Shown: positions 47,428-56,881 of the stretch, piece after piece | Position numbering within the stretch: position 1 is the stretch's first letter | Layout of the letters: every line of letters begins with the position of its first letter | Assembly: GCA_035635555.1 (NCBI GenBank) | Contig: DASQAT010000028.1 | Location: 133,885-197,884, forward strand | DNA length: 64,000 nucleotides | Reading direction: 5' to 3' | DNA from: Candidatus Dormiibacterota bacterium | GTDB lineage: Bacteria; Acidobacteriota; Polarisedimenticolia; Gp22-AA2 | Position numbers and translations under genes: made by a program | Notes under the pieces: generated by a model | Seen by the model: the letters and a program-made list of their open reading frames with translations, nothing else | Told to the model about the DNA's origin: nothing | Databases searched by the model: none

Positions 47428-50400
47428 TCAGGGGATGGTCCTGCCGAACCGGCTCGCGATCAGCGCGAGGTCCGTACCGTCCACCCGGCCGTCGAGATTG
47501 ACGTCCACGGGAAGGCCGTAGAGTCCCGTGAGCGGCTGGAGCACCTGATCGCAGAAGAGGAAGCCGCTCGTGCCGGTCTGCACGGGCAGGTCCATGCCCT
47601 CCTTGCGCACACCGCTTCCGACCAGGAGGCGGGTCGGCGTATACGCAGGGGTCGACCCCAGATCGGGGTTCTGCAGCAGCGTGCCGTCGGATTGGATCGT
47701 GAAATCCTCGCCGCGCACCGAACCGAACGAGCGGGCCAGGAGCGCGAGGTCGTAGCCGTCCACGCGCCCGGAATGGTCGATGTCGGCCCGCTCCGGGACG
47801 ATGTTGGTCATGATGACCGGACTCCGACTCACGCTGTCGAACAGGACCACGTCCGGGTAGGTCGAGTCGACGGACAGATTGACCTGTCCCGTCGCCAGGA
47901 AAGTCATCCCGTCCGGAACGTCGGTCGGGTTGAACGACGGATCGGTGAAGAACAATCCGTTTCCGATCCCCAGGAAGATCGTGAGGTTCGGAGTCGCGGG
48001 GTCGCCGTCCCCCGACGACAGGACGACCAGATCGACGTACCCGTCCTGATTGACATCCACGAACGTGGCGTCCACCGGCGATGACGGCAAGGTCAGGGGA
48101 TTGGGGTTCCCGGGAGGAGGCGCCGGCCCTTCGTTGCTCGGGAGGAGAACGTCGACGGTGGACGTGCCCGGCTCGACCACGGCGATCACGCTCGTCGTGT
48201 TGTCGTCGTCGAAGTGGTAGCGCTGATCGCTCAACGTCAGCCACGGGTTGCCGCAGACGTTCTGCTCGGGTGCTATCAGCAGATGACTCGGGTCCCCCTG
48301 CAGGGGGGCCTGGGCGGCGACCGGTGACGCGGGCGGCGCGAAGCCCCCGGCGCCGTCGCCGAAGAACAGCTTCAGGTCGTCGTCACCGCTTCCCGGGGCC
48401 CCCTTCTCGGCAACCATCAGGGCGGGGTCCGACTTGGAGTCGCACACCAGCGGGAAGCTCTGACAGTGCCCGCCGGGACAATCGACGTCGCCCGTGCACG
48501 GTTGGCCGACGTTGCTGCCGCCGGCGCAGATCAGCCCGGTGCAGGTGTAGGCGAAGCGTCCGACGACCGCGGCCACCGGATTGGCGAGCCCGCCGATCGC
48601 GGACCAGGTCCCGGGCGCCGGCCGGAGGCTGCCCGAAGCGTCCCCGATCAGGAAGGACAACGCTCCGCCGGCCTGATCGACCACGACGGCGTCGTTCACC
48701 GGAGCGTCGCAATCGGCCGCGGTGCTGCACCGGGCGTTCGCCCTCGGTCCGGCGTGACAGATGCCGCCGGCGCCCGAAATGATGTCGCAGCCGCTGCCGT
48801 CACAGATGTCGCCGATATGGTTGCCGTCGGCGTCGGCCTGGTCGGCATTCGCGGTCCATGGACAGTTATCGAGCTTCGGGGGGATCGAGAACTGATCGTA
48901 GTCGGGCACGAGGTCGAGATCGGTATCGATGTTCTGGCAGGCGGCGTCGAGAATCTGGCACTGGTCGCCGACGCCGTTGCCGTCGCTGTCGCACTGGGAC
49001 GTGATCGGGTCCTTGGTCAGGCAGTTGACCGGAGCCTTGATGATATCGGTGCAGGGGTTTTCCACGAAACAGTGCGGAAAGCCGATCGTGTCGTTCGCCG
49101 GACAGTTCGGCGGGTTGTAGCGCGTCGGGCAGTCGTCGACGTCGTCGAGTACTCCGTCCTGGTCGTAGTCGTTTCCGTGCAGAGTGAGCGGCGCGACGGT
49201 GGCGGAGACCGGCCCGTTCCCGGCGGGGAAGGTCGGGCGCTCCGTCTGCACGCCGGTCAGCTCGGTGATGAGAGGCGTGACGGTCCCCGCCGTGTCGTCG
49301 TCGAGCACGAGGAGGTCGGAGACACCGTCCTGTCGAAGATCGGCCACGGTCATTCCGGTGGCGCGCAGCGGGCCCAGGAGCGGCTCCGGCGGCAGTCCGC
49401 GGAAGGTGGTGCCGGTGCCGGACAGGACGTCAAGACGCGGCGGAGTGGTGTTGAGCATCACCACGTCCTGTCCCACGGAGGCGTCGGCGGGGAACAGTGC
49501 CATCGCCGCGATGTTTCTCCAGGGAGACACGGGCGAGGTCGGGGCGAGAGAGAAGGCGAGGCTGCCGGGGGATCCGCTGTTCCGGTACAGGGTGATGCTG
49601 TTGTCGGAGTATCCGAGGACCGCGAGATCCAGTCTGCCGTCGTGATCGTAATCGAGTGTCGCCACGGCTGACGGATTCGCCAGCCCCGTCAGCGTGACCG
49701 CCGGCGCGAACGTCGCGCCGCCGGACCCGCTGTAGATCAGGACCTGCCCGCCGCTGAAATCGGCGACCGCCAAGTCGAGGTTGCCGTCCCCGTCGAGATC
49801 GACCAGGGCGCCGCCGCGCGGGACGTGGCCGCTTCCGAGATCGATGCTCTGCCCCGCCACCAGGGAGCCCTGCGTGCAGGTCGTGGTGAAGACCCTGATC
49901 GTCCCGTGACTCCCCGGGACACGGCAGAGGCCGCCACCCGGACAGTCCGGGTCGATGAGGCAGGACGCCCCGGGACTCGTGCCGCCCTGGCAGCTCAGCG
50001 ATCCCTGTTCGAGGACGACCAGATCGGCGCACGCGTCTCCGTTGAGGGACCCCGCGAGCACGTCGACCGGCTGGCCCGGAACCGGGAAGGGGGAGCCCGG
50101 AGCCGGAGTGAACGCGGCCGCTCCACCGTTCAGCAGGATGCCGACGTTCCCCGCGATGCGGTTGGCGAAGGCCAGGTCGGGAACCTTGTCGCCGTTGAAA
50201 TCCGCGGCCGCCACCCCCTCAGGCCCGGTGGGGGAGCGGCAGGTCCCGCGGGAAGGACAATCCGTGTCCACTGTGCACGCCTTGCCGGGATCGGAGCCGC
50301 CCGTGCAGGTCGCGCTGATTCCGGGGACGGGGGAAAGGCGACAGGTCCCGCCGCCGGAGCAATTGACGCTGGTCGCGCACGACATGCCGTTCAGCGTGCC

Positions 50401-51558
50401 ACCCGAGCAGAGCCCCCCCGCGAGGAGGACGGTGGTCGGCTGGCACGTGCCGCCCGGACAATCGACGGACGACACGCACGACCTGCCGGCGTTGCTGCCG
50501 CCCAGGCAGACCTCTCCCATGTCGCCTCCCACGGCGCCCGGGAAGAACTGCAGGGCGTCGCTCCCCGTGTTGGAGACCACGATGTCGAGTCGGAGGTCGC
50601 CGTTGAAGTCGGCCACCACGGCATGGGACGCCCCGAAGCTTGCCTGCAGAGAAAAACGGTTGAGCAGCCCTCCCGTCGTGTCGTTGACCCGGACTCGCAC
50701 CAGCCCCAGCGCCGAGCCGCCCCCCGAGCTGCTGTTCACGACGACCAGGTCGTTGCTGCGCGAGCAGACGGCGCCGACCTTCGGAGTCTGCTGGACGCCG
50801 CACTGCGCGCCGGCGGGGACGAGGAAGAGATTGTCGTCCGGCGTCCCGCAGATTCCGTCGATCCCCGCGGCCGTCTCCGGCTCCTGCCCGGGGTTGGGAT
50901 TGAGCGGGCAGTTGTCGAGCCTCGCCGGCACCGCGAACTGGTCATAGTCCGGCACGAGATCGAGATCGGTATCGATGTTCTGGCAGGCGGAGTCCAGAAT
51001 CTGGCACTGGTCTCCGACGCCGTTGCCGTCGCTGTCGCACTGGGACGTGACCGGGTCCTTGATCGCGCAGTCGACGGGGACCTTCGCGGGGTTCTTGCAC
51101 GGGTTGTCCACGAAGCACTCTGGCGAATTGATCTTGTCGTTCGCCGGGCAATTCGGCGGGTTGTAGACGTTCGGGCAGTTGTCGACGTCGTTGTTCACGC
51201 GGTCGCCGTCGACGTCCTCGGGATTGAAATCGCCCGTGGCAAGGAACACGGGCCCCAGGGTCGGCTGGTTGATGGTGGCCGCTCCGACGATGTTCGGGGA
51301 ATCCTTCTGCAGCGCGAACGTCCCGTCCTTCTGGTTGATCAGCACGGTGACCGTCCCGGCCTCGAAGTTGGCGACCACCAGGTCGTCGTAGCCGTCCTGA
51401 TCGAAATCGGCCCCGATGAGGTGCAGGGGATGATCGATGGAGCCCGGCCGCAGGGCCAGAAGGGCCGCGGCACCCGGGGTCGGAGCCAGGAGGAGGATTG
51501 CGCCGTAGAGCGTGGGGAGCGCCAGGGCGAGAAGACCCCCCCGCGTCAGCCGATTCAT
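47428..51558 (-). CDS. Large secreted FG-GAP / thrombospondin-3 / dockerin-like protein
   Basis: A 1376-residue exported protein. A signal peptide (about 1-32) is followed by FG-GAP/VCBS-type repeats such as GADFDQDGYDDLVVANF and VADFNGDLRLDIVVSNTG, probably a beta propeller. Two near-identical segments (DCPxxYNPPNCPAND ... CDSDGNGVGDQC) are thrombospondin type 3-like. At least five Cys-rich units of form CxGGSxxGxxCxxxxDCPGGxC lie between. The C-terminus has two dockerin type I-like repeats (DIDHSGRVDGYDLALLARSFG and DVNLDGRVDGTDLALIASRFG) about 70 residues apart. All bind calcium in known relatives. An ATG at 51558 is preferred; a GTG lies 3 nt earlier. Probably surface-exposed; role unknown. 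Confidence 0.87.
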   Translation of the reverse strand: MNRLTRGGLLALALPTLYGAILLLAPTPGAAALLALRPGSIDHPLHLIGADFDQDGYDDLVVANFEAGTVTVLINQKDGTFALQKDSPNIVGAATINQPTLGPVFLATGDFNPEDVDGDRVNNDVDNCPNVYNPPNCPANDKINSPECFVDNPCKNPAKVPVDCAIKDPVTSQCDSDGNGVGDQCQILDSACQNIDTDLDLVPDYDQFAVPARLDNCPLNPNPGQEPETAAGIDGICGTPDDNLFLVPAGAQCGVQQTPKVGAVCSRSNDLVVVNSSSGGGSALGLVRVRVNDTTGGLLNRFSLQASFGASHAVVADFNGDLRLDIVVSNTGSDALQFFPGAVGGDMGEVCLGGSNAGRSCVSSVDCPGGTCQPTTVLLAGGLCSGGTLNGMSCATSVNCSGGGTCRLSPVPGISATCTGGSDPGKACTVDTDCPSRGTCRSPTGPEGVAAADFNGDKVPDLAFANRIAGNVGILLNGGAAAFTPAPGSPFPVPGQPVDVLAGSLNGDACADLVVLEQGSLSCQGGTSPGASCLIDPDCPGGGLCRVPGSHGTIRVFTTTCTQGSLVAGQSIDLGSGHVPRGGALVDLDGDGNLDLAVADFSGGQVLIYSGSGGATFAPAVTLTGLANPSAVATLDYDHDGRLDLAVLGYSDNSITLYRNSGSPGSLAFSLAPTSPVSPWRNIAAMALFPADASVGQDVVMLNTTPPRLDVLSGTGTTFRGLPPEPLLGPLRATGMTVADLRQDGVSDLLVLDDDTAGTVTPLITELTGVQTERPTFPAGNGPVSATVAPLTLHGNDYDQDGVLDDVDDCPTRYNPPNCPANDTIGFPHCFVENPCTDIIKAPVNCLTKDPITSQCDSDGNGVGDQCQILDAACQNIDTDLDLVPDYDQFSIPPKLDNCPWTANADQADADGNHIGDICDGSGCDIISGAGGICHAGPRANARCSTAADCDAPVNDAVVVDQAGGALSFLIGDASGSLRPAPGTWSAIGGLANPVAAVVGRFAYTCTGLICAGGSNVGQPCTGDVDCPGGHCQSFPLVCDSKSDPALMVAEKGAPGSGDDDLKLFFGDGAGGFAPPASPVAAQAPLQGDPSHLLIAPEQNVCGNPWLTLSDQRYHFDDDNTTSVIAVVEPGTSTVDVLLPSNEGPAPPPGNPNPLTLPSSPVDATFVDVNQDGYVDLVVLSSGDGDPATPNLTIFLGIGNGLFFTDPSFNPTDVPDGMTFLATGQVNLSVDSTYPDVVLFDSVSRSPVIMTNIVPERADIDHSGRVDGYDLALLARSFGSVRGEDFTIQSDGTLLQNPDLGSTPAYTPTRLLVGSGVRKEGMDLPVQTGTSGFLFCDQVLQPLTGLYGLPVDVNLDGRVDGTDLALIASRFGRTIP
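48890..49146 (-). repeat. Intragenic 257-nt direct repeat, copy A
   Basis: Same length and reading frame as copy B at 50936-51192, without visible gaps. It encodes the CDSDGNGVGDQC / thrombospondin-3-like segment. Longest identical stretches are around the codons for NIDTDLDLVPDYDQF and DSDGNGVGDQCQIL. Confidence 0.8.
50936..51192 (-). repeat. Intragenic 257-nt direct repeat, copy B
   Basis: Second copy of the thrombospondin-3-like block, about 2.05 kb from copy A, with scattered base differences. Suggests duplication inside the gene and a possible site for recombination or assembly collapse. Confidence 0.8.
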
Positions 51559-51625
51559 CACCTACCGCGCTCTTCCCTCATGACCCGCATGGCAGAAACT
51601 CAACTCCTTGATGAAGTTGCGCGAG

Positions 51626-51654
51626 ATCGTACCGGGGGGATCGGTGGAAGTCAA
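51626..51654 (-). promoter_or_regulatory. Promoter candidate for the FG-GAP protein gene
   Basis: Minus strand: TTGACT (51649-51654), 17-nt spacer, TACGAT (51626-51631), about 68 nt before the ATG at 51558. On the plus strand the same intergenic region has a TATAAT (51681-51686) that may serve rsmD, though no good -35 accompanies it. Confidence 0.4.
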
Positions 51655-51719
51655 GGAAAGGTGCCGTGATCGGCGCGGTGTATAATCCTCGGCCCTCGTT
51701 GACGGGCATTGGAGCGGTC

Positions 51720-52280
51720 TTGCGACTCACGGGCGGAGAAGCCAGGGGGCGCCGGCTGAAGGCGCCGCGGGGACTTCGTACCCGGCCGACATCCGACAGG
51801 GTGCGCGAGGCGCTGTTCGACATCCTGGGAGCGCGCATCGAAGGAGCGCGTTTCCTGGACGGGTACGCCGGCACGGGCGCCGTCGGCTGCGAGGCGTTGA
51901 GCCGCGGCGCCGGTCGAGCTGTCTTCCTGGAGCGCGACCCGATCGCCCTCGGCCTGATCGCCGAGAACCTCAAGCTCGGAGCGTGGTCCGGTGCCGCCGA
52001 GATCGTCGAGGGAGACGCGCGCGCCGCCCTCCGCCGCCTCGGGACCACCGGGAAGCGCTTCGAGATTGTCTATCTCGATCCTCCCTACGACGATCCCGCC
52101 CTGGCGGAAGTGCTCGCGCTGTCGGCGCGTCTTCTGACGCCCGGGGGCATGGTGATCGTGGAACACCGGTCCTCCGTGGGCGTCGAGTTGCCGGACGGGC
52201 TCCTTCCGTTCCGGTCCTATAGGCACGGGGACGCGGCGCTGACCGCGTGCCGCGCCCCTGGAAATCTGCGGCCTGCATGA
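51720..52280 (+). CDS. rsmD: 16S rRNA (guanine966-N2)-methyltransferase RsmD
   Basis: A 186-residue SAM-dependent methyltransferase. The start LRLTGGEARGRRLKAPRG and LRTRPTSDRVREALFDIL are family-diagnostic; FLDGYAGTGAVGCEALSRGA is the SAM site (motif I) and YLDPPYDDP the catalytic motif IV. It methylates G966 of 16S rRNA. TTG at 51720 was chosen because the family normally begins with exactly this RxxxGxxxGRxL stretch and GGAG lies 5 nt upstream; an in-frame GTG at 51666 would add 18 extra residues. The stop overlaps the next gene (ATGA). Confidence 0.93.
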   Translation: MRLTGGEARGRRLKAPRGLRTRPTSDRVREALFDILGARIEGARFLDGYAGTGAVGCEALSRGAGRAVFLERDPIALGLIAENLKLGAWSGAAEIVEGDARAALRRLGTTGKRFEIVYLDPPYDDPALAEVLALSARLLTPGGMVIVEHRSSVGVELPDGLLPFRSYRHGDAALTACRAPGNLRPA

Positions 52281-54625
52281 GCGACTGGATCGCCCGGGTC
52301 GGCCTTGGGCTCCTCATCCTGCTCTGCGCCTCGTTCTGCCTGACGCAGCTCGCCGAGGTCGACCTGCACTGGCACCTCCTGGCCGGGCAGCGCATCCTGC
52401 AGGAGGGGGCCGTCCCTCGGGTCGATACCTTCACCTATGCGTCGGCCGGGCATCCGTGGACCGATCTGCACTGGCTGTTCCAGGTGCTGCTGGCGTTGGT
52501 GCACCGCTCGGCCGGCTGGCCGGGGCTCGAGGGTCTGAAGATCGCGCTCATCGCGGGGGCCTTCAGCCTGGCCATGGTGACGGCGCTGCGGCGGGACGTC
52601 TCCCCGGCCGTCGCAGCACCCCTCCTGTTTCTGGCCATCCTCGCCTCGCAGGAGCGGTTCACGCTGCGGCCCGAGGCCCTGTCCTTCCTGTTCCTCGCCG
52701 CTCTTCTCTTCCTGCTGGGCGAGCGCCGCCGACGCCCGGTCCTGATGCTCCTCGTGCCGCCGCTCATGGCCCTGTGGGCGAACTGTCACGCGCTGTTCGT
52801 CGTCGGTGCGGCGGTCCTGGTCCTCACGATCGCCGGGGACGGTCTCGAGACCTGGGGCAGGTCGCGCCCGGAGGCGGAACCGGCCCGGGGCTGGTCCTCC
52901 CGGAGCCGCACCGCGTGGATCGCGATCCTCGCGCTCGGGGCGACCCTCCTGACGCCGTATGGCTGGGCGGGATGGGGCCTGCCGTGGAGACTCCTGTTCG
53001 AACGGATCGCCACGGACAACGTCTACGCGCGCAGCATCGCCGAGTTCCAGCCTCCGTTCGGGGGATACGATCCGACCGCGTCGATCGCCGCCTTCGCCAT
53101 CCTCGCGGTTGTCGTCATGCTGGCGATGATCGTCGGCTGGAGGTCGGTGCGCGTCTCGGACGCGCCCGTGCTGACGGCGCTTCTCGCTCTGGCCCTCCTG
53201 GCGCGGCGCAATATTCCGTTGTTCGCCCTGGCCGCGGTGCCGGGCGCGGTGCAGGGGCTTGACGAGGCGCTGCGCCGGGCGGGGTCACGCTTCGCGGCGT
53301 CCGCGCGCGGGGTCTCCATCGGGCGGCGGCTCACGACGGGCATCGCGGGGCTGCTCCTTCCGGCCCTGACCCTGTTCCTTCTCGCGGATGTCTGGTCGAA
53401 CCGCTTCTTCGAGCGCGACGGGACGCAGCGCTACTTCGGACGGGGATGGGCCCCCGGCTTCTACCCCGAGGGGGCCGCCGACTTCATCCTCGAGGGGGAC
53501 CCTCCGGGCGAAGTGATCCACGACATGACGATGGGCGGCTATCTCGCGTGGCGATTCCAGCCCTCCCGGCGCACCTTCATCGACGGACGCCTCGAGGTGC
53601 ACGACCAGGCGCTCTTCTCGACCTACCTGGCGCTGCAGACCGATCCGTCGGTGTTCGAGGAGACCGCGACCAGGTTCGGCGCGCGCACCGTCCTCTGGAG
53701 CCACCGCCACAGCCCTGAGGCCGCCGGTCTGCTGCGCTATCTGGCGCAGGGACACGGCTGGCGGCCGGTGTTCGTGGACCTGGCCGCCTCGGTGTTCACG
53801 CGCGATGAGAGCCCCCAGGGAGCGCCCACGATCGACCTCGACGACCCGTCCCTCGCGGTCTCCGTCCTGGACCAGGTGCGACGTGCCGAAGCGGCGTCGG
53901 CGCGGCTCGATCCGGCCCCCGCCTTCCTGCGCCGTCTGCTGCCCCGTCGGGATGTTCCGGTGGCGGTGGTGAACGCAGCGCTGTTCTTCGGCGCCGTCGG
54001 GAGCAACGCGGTCGCCGAGTCGCTGTTCCGGGAGGCGCTGAAGAAGGCCCCGGACAACGCGGTGGTCCACTACGACCTGGGGCTGGTGCTGGATCGCTCC
54101 GGCAGGCCGTCGGAGGCGCGCCGTGAGTTCGAATCGGCGCTTCTGATCGAGGCGTCGTTCTCGCCCGCGCGCGAGGCGCTGGCGCTGCGACGCCTCGGGG
54201 ACGGAGACCCGGAAGGGGCGCTCAGGGACTGGGAGGCGGCCGAACGCAGAGCACCATTGGCTTCCCCTTCGCTCGCGGCGCGCGGCGCCCTCCTGGCGGC
54301 CCGGGGGCGCATCGACGAGGCGATCGAGGACTACCGGCGGGCGGTCGCGCTGTCCCCGCGCGACGCCGACCAGCACGCGGCGCTCGCCCTGCTTTGCCGG
54401 CGCAGCGGTCTCAAGGAGGAGGCCGCCGTGGAGATCCGCCGCGCCCTCCTCCTCGACCCGCACGGCTGCGCTTCGCTCGTGGCGTTCGGCCGGATGAGCG
54501 CGGAGGAGGGGCGCTTCGAGGAGGCGGAACGATCGTTCCGGGAGGCGTTCTCCGCGAGCCGGCCCTGCCCTCAGGCCGCACAGGCCCTCCAGGACCTGCG
54601 CTCGCGCGGTTCCGGGCCGCCCTGA
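52277..54625 (+). CDS. Polytopic GT-C-like membrane protein with C-terminal TPR repeats
   Basis: A 782-residue protein. The N-terminal half (about 1-370) has roughly ten transmembrane helices and opens with AEVDLHWHLLAGQRIL...GAVPRVDTFTYASAGHPWTDLHWLFQ, a pattern seen in GT-C-like membrane proteins (acidic-His loop after the first helix). A soluble region (about 380-570) includes MTMGGYLAWRFQPSRRTFIDGR. The C-terminus (about 575-780) has several TPR units such as NAVVHYDLGLVLDRSGRPSEARREFESAL. Glycan or lipid-linked sugar transfer is possible for the membrane part, but no catalytic residue is proven. It shares an overlapping stop/start with rsmD, probably by chance of operon packing. Confidence 0.72.
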   Translation: MSDWIARVGLGLLILLCASFCLTQLAEVDLHWHLLAGQRILQEGAVPRVDTFTYASAGHPWTDLHWLFQVLLALVHRSAGWPGLEGLKIALIAGAFSLAMVTALRRDVSPAVAAPLLFLAILASQERFTLRPEALSFLFLAALLFLLGERRRRPVLMLLVPPLMALWANCHALFVVGAAVLVLTIAGDGLETWGRSRPEAEPARGWSSRSRTAWIAILALGATLLTPYGWAGWGLPWRLLFERIATDNVYARSIAEFQPPFGGYDPTASIAAFAILAVVVMLAMIVGWRSVRVSDAPVLTALLALALLARRNIPLFALAAVPGAVQGLDEALRRAGSRFAASARGVSIGRRLTTGIAGLLLPALTLFLLADVWSNRFFERDGTQRYFGRGWAPGFYPEGAADFILEGDPPGEVIHDMTMGGYLAWRFQPSRRTFIDGRLEVHDQALFSTYLALQTDPSVFEETATRFGARTVLWSHRHSPEAAGLLRYLAQGHGWRPVFVDLAASVFTRDESPQGAPTIDLDDPSLAVSVLDQVRRAEAASARLDPAPAFLRRLLPRRDVPVAVVNAALFFGAVGSNAVAESLFREALKKAPDNAVVHYDLGLVLDRSGRPSEARREFESALLIEASFSPAREALALRRLGDGDPEGALRDWEAAERRAPLASPSLAARGALLAARGRIDEAIEDYRRAVALSPRDADQHAALALLCRRSGLKEEAAVEIRRALLLDPHGCASLVAFGRMSAEEGRFEEAERSFREAFSASRPCPQAAQALQDLRSRGSGPP

Positions 54626-54733
54626 ATCCTCCGCGCCCCTGCCCGAGCCGGGTCGGTCGGCGGAACGGACTCCTCGGGTCTGTTGCGATTCTGTAATCGG
54701 TCCGACGGCCAGCCGCCATCTGCCGCGCCAGTC

Positions 54734-54761
54734 TTGACTTCGGGACTCCGTTACATATTTT
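54734..54761 (+). promoter_or_regulatory. Promoter candidate for the LysM gene
   Basis: TTGACT (54734-54739), 16-nt spacer, TATTTT (54756-54761) inside an unusually AT-rich patch, about 55 nt before the ATG at 54817. Confidence 0.45.
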
Positions 54762-54816
54762 TGTAGCCGTGGCGCCCCGCCGTCCTCGACGCGGCCGGCC
54801 GTCAGGAGATACGAGA

Positions 54817-56283
54817 ATGCACACTGGACGCTCATCGATTCTGACCCGGATGCCGGCACTCCTTCTCGGATCGGTTCTTCTCCTCCCGGCCTCCGTGTCC
54901 GCGCAGGAGAATCAACCCGCGTCCTCCGCCGAGCCTTCGGTCGGGACACCGGCGCCGCAGGGTTCCGCGCAGGGCGCGGATCAGCCTGCGGACCGGTCCG
55001 CCCCCCGGAAGGGAACCCGGAAACACCGCGGGACTTCGAAGAAGGACGGTGTCGCTCTGGAGCCCGGTTCCACGCTCCCGCCGAAGAACCTCAAGAAGGT
55101 CGGCGATCACTGGACGCCGTACGACCCGCCCGATCCGGAGAGCTTCCCACCGGACGCCACCCTGCACATCATCGTCCCCGGTGACACGCTCTGGGACCTG
55201 GCCGACCTGGTGTTCGGTAATCCTTACCTGTGGCCGCAGATCTGGAACGAGAACCGGTACATCCAGGACTCGCACTGGATCTACCCGGGAGACCCGCTGC
55301 TACTGCCCGCGCGCCCGACGGTGGTCGGAGAGGTCGTACCGCAGGGACAGGAAGGCGCTCCGGCGACGCCGGAGGCCGCGAAGCCGCCGCAGCCCGAGCC
55401 GACCGAGGAGCAGGCGGAGACGGAGGAGCCGGCCCCTGTGACCGCCGAGAAGCCGCCCGCCGCACATCCGTCTCCGGGCTCGGCGCACGCGCCGCGCACC
55501 GTCCCGAAGGTCGTTCCGCTGGCCGACGAGTTCGACATTCGCTGCAGCGGCTTCATCGCGCCGCGCGAGGAGCGGCCGGATTACTTCATCTCCAATCAGG
55601 TCGAAGAGGCCAAGGTCGGCCTGACCGAGGGGGACATCCTCTACCTGAACCGCGGCAAGGCCAATGGTCACGTCGAGCCGGGGACCGAGTACAGCGCCAT
55701 CGAGCGCGAGGGGGAGGTGCGTCACCCCATCACGCACAAGTTTCTCGGCTACTACTACCGCAGGCTCGGGACGGTGAAGGTGCTGGCGGCTCAGGAGACC
55801 ACGGCGATCGCCACCATCTCCATGGCGTGTGACGAGATCCGCACGGGCCAGGCGCTGGTGCCGCTTCTGGTGACGGTCCTGCCCGCCAGGATGGCCCCGC
55901 CATTCGACCAGCTGACCGTCGTCCCCCCGGACAAGGACACCGGCTACGTCGTGCACGTCAAGGACAACCAGGAGCGGGCGTCCCCGGGCCAGATCGCCGA
56001 CATCGACATGGGCTACGAGGATGGACTGAAGCCGGGTGACTTCCTCACCGTCTTCCTTCCGAGCGAGCCGTTCGACAAGCTCCCGCGGATCAAATACAAC
56101 TACCAGATCAACAACCGCCGCTTCCAGAACCCCAAGAACTGGAAGGACGACAACAACAATCTGCCACCCGTCAAGGTGATCGGTCAGCTGGTGGTCCTGT
56201 TCGCCGAGAAGAACACGGCCACCGTGAAGATCCTGAACGCCATCCGCGAGATCGAGATCGGGGATTCGATCGTCCCTCAGTGA
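54817..56283 (+). CDS. Exported LysM-domain protein
   Basis: A 488-residue protein with a signal peptide (about 1-30, ending PASVSAQ) and a Pro/Ser/Lys-rich stretch. One LysM domain lies at about 111-165: LHIIVPGDTLWDLADLVFGNPYLWPQIWNENRYI in parts, closing IYPGDPLLLP. LysM binds peptidoglycan glycans. A second Pro/Glu-rich linker (about 175-240) is followed by a beta-rich C-terminal region (about 245-488) with no family I can name. CAGGAGA precedes the ATG. Probably periplasmic and wall-attached. Its 3' end overlaps the convergent AMMECR1 gene by 7 nt. Confidence 0.85.
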   Translation: MHTGRSSILTRMPALLLGSVLLLPASVSAQENQPASSAEPSVGTPAPQGSAQGADQPADRSAPRKGTRKHRGTSKKDGVALEPGSTLPPKNLKKVGDHWTPYDPPDPESFPPDATLHIIVPGDTLWDLADLVFGNPYLWPQIWNENRYIQDSHWIYPGDPLLLPARPTVVGEVVPQGQEGAPATPEAAKPPQPEPTEEQAETEEPAPVTAEKPPAAHPSPGSAHAPRTVPKVVPLADEFDIRCSGFIAPREERPDYFISNQVEEAKVGLTEGDILYLNRGKANGHVEPGTEYSAIEREGEVRHPITHKFLGYYYRRLGTVKVLAAQETTAIATISMACDEIRTGQALVPLLVTVLPARMAPPFDQLTVVPPDKDTGYVVHVKDNQERASPGQIADIDMGYEDGLKPGDFLTVFLPSEPFDKLPRIKYNYQINNRRFQNPKNWKDDNNNLPPVKVIGQLVVLFAEKNTATVKILNAIREIEIGDSIVPQ

Positions 56284-56849
56284 GCCGGACGCTCCGGCTC
56301 CGCAAACACCTGGGCTGAGAACGCCTCGACCATCGCCCCCTGCGTCCACGCGTCGGGCGGCAGGCCCGCCTTCAGACAGGTTTCCTCGAGGAATGTGCTG
56401 ACGTTCCACCCCTGCCCCACCGCAACCTGGGGCAGGAGCAGGCCGCGCCTGCGTCCCATGGTCACCATCAGACCATGGGTTCCGAGGATGAGCCGCGACG
56501 GGTCCGCGATCCGGAAAGGCGGGTCGAGGGCCGAGATCTCGATCGTCACGCGCTCGAGGTCGCTTGTCCCGAGGGGGTCGAAACGCGGGTCTTCGGTCGC
56601 GGCCGCCGCCGCGCACTCGGTCACGGTCGTGGCCAGAGGGCGCACCGGCATCACCACGCCGACGCAGCCTCGGAGCGCGCGGCCCAGGTGCAGGCTTACG
56701 AAGGCGCCCTGCGGCGCGAGGAGCCTGGGGGAGGGGTTCTCGAGCAGGGGAGCCGGCCGGGATTGCAGACGCGCCGCGACGGCGCGCCGCGCCAGGTCGA
56801 GGAGCGTGGTCTCCTGCCCGGGCGTGAGACGAGGGAGGGCAACCGTCAT
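56277..56849 (-). CDS. AMMECR1-domain protein
   Basis: A 190-residue protein of the AMMECR1 family, found in all domains of life. The signature LRGCVG is present in RALRGCVGVVMP, and RFDPLGTSDLERVTIEISAL and LLLPQVAVGQGWNVSTFLEETCLKAGLPPDAW (in parts) match the family. Many prokaryotes fuse or pair it with the Memo-like protein or a radical SAM AmmeMemoRadiSam partner; neither is seen next to it. AGGAGG sits 8 nt before the ATG. The 3' end overlaps the LysM gene (56277-56283). Function unknown. Confidence 0.9.
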   Translation of the reverse strand: MTVALPRLTPGQETTLLDLARRAVAARLQSRPAPLLENPSPRLLAPQGAFVSLHLGRALRGCVGVVMPVRPLATTVTECAAAAATEDPRFDPLGTSDLERVTIEISALDPPFRIADPSRLILGTHGLMVTMGRRRGLLLPQVAVGQGWNVSTFLEETCLKAGLPPDAWTQGAMVEAFSAQVFAEPERPAH

Positions 56850-56881
56850 GCGCGCGACCCCTCCTGGGCCCCCGCGGACCC

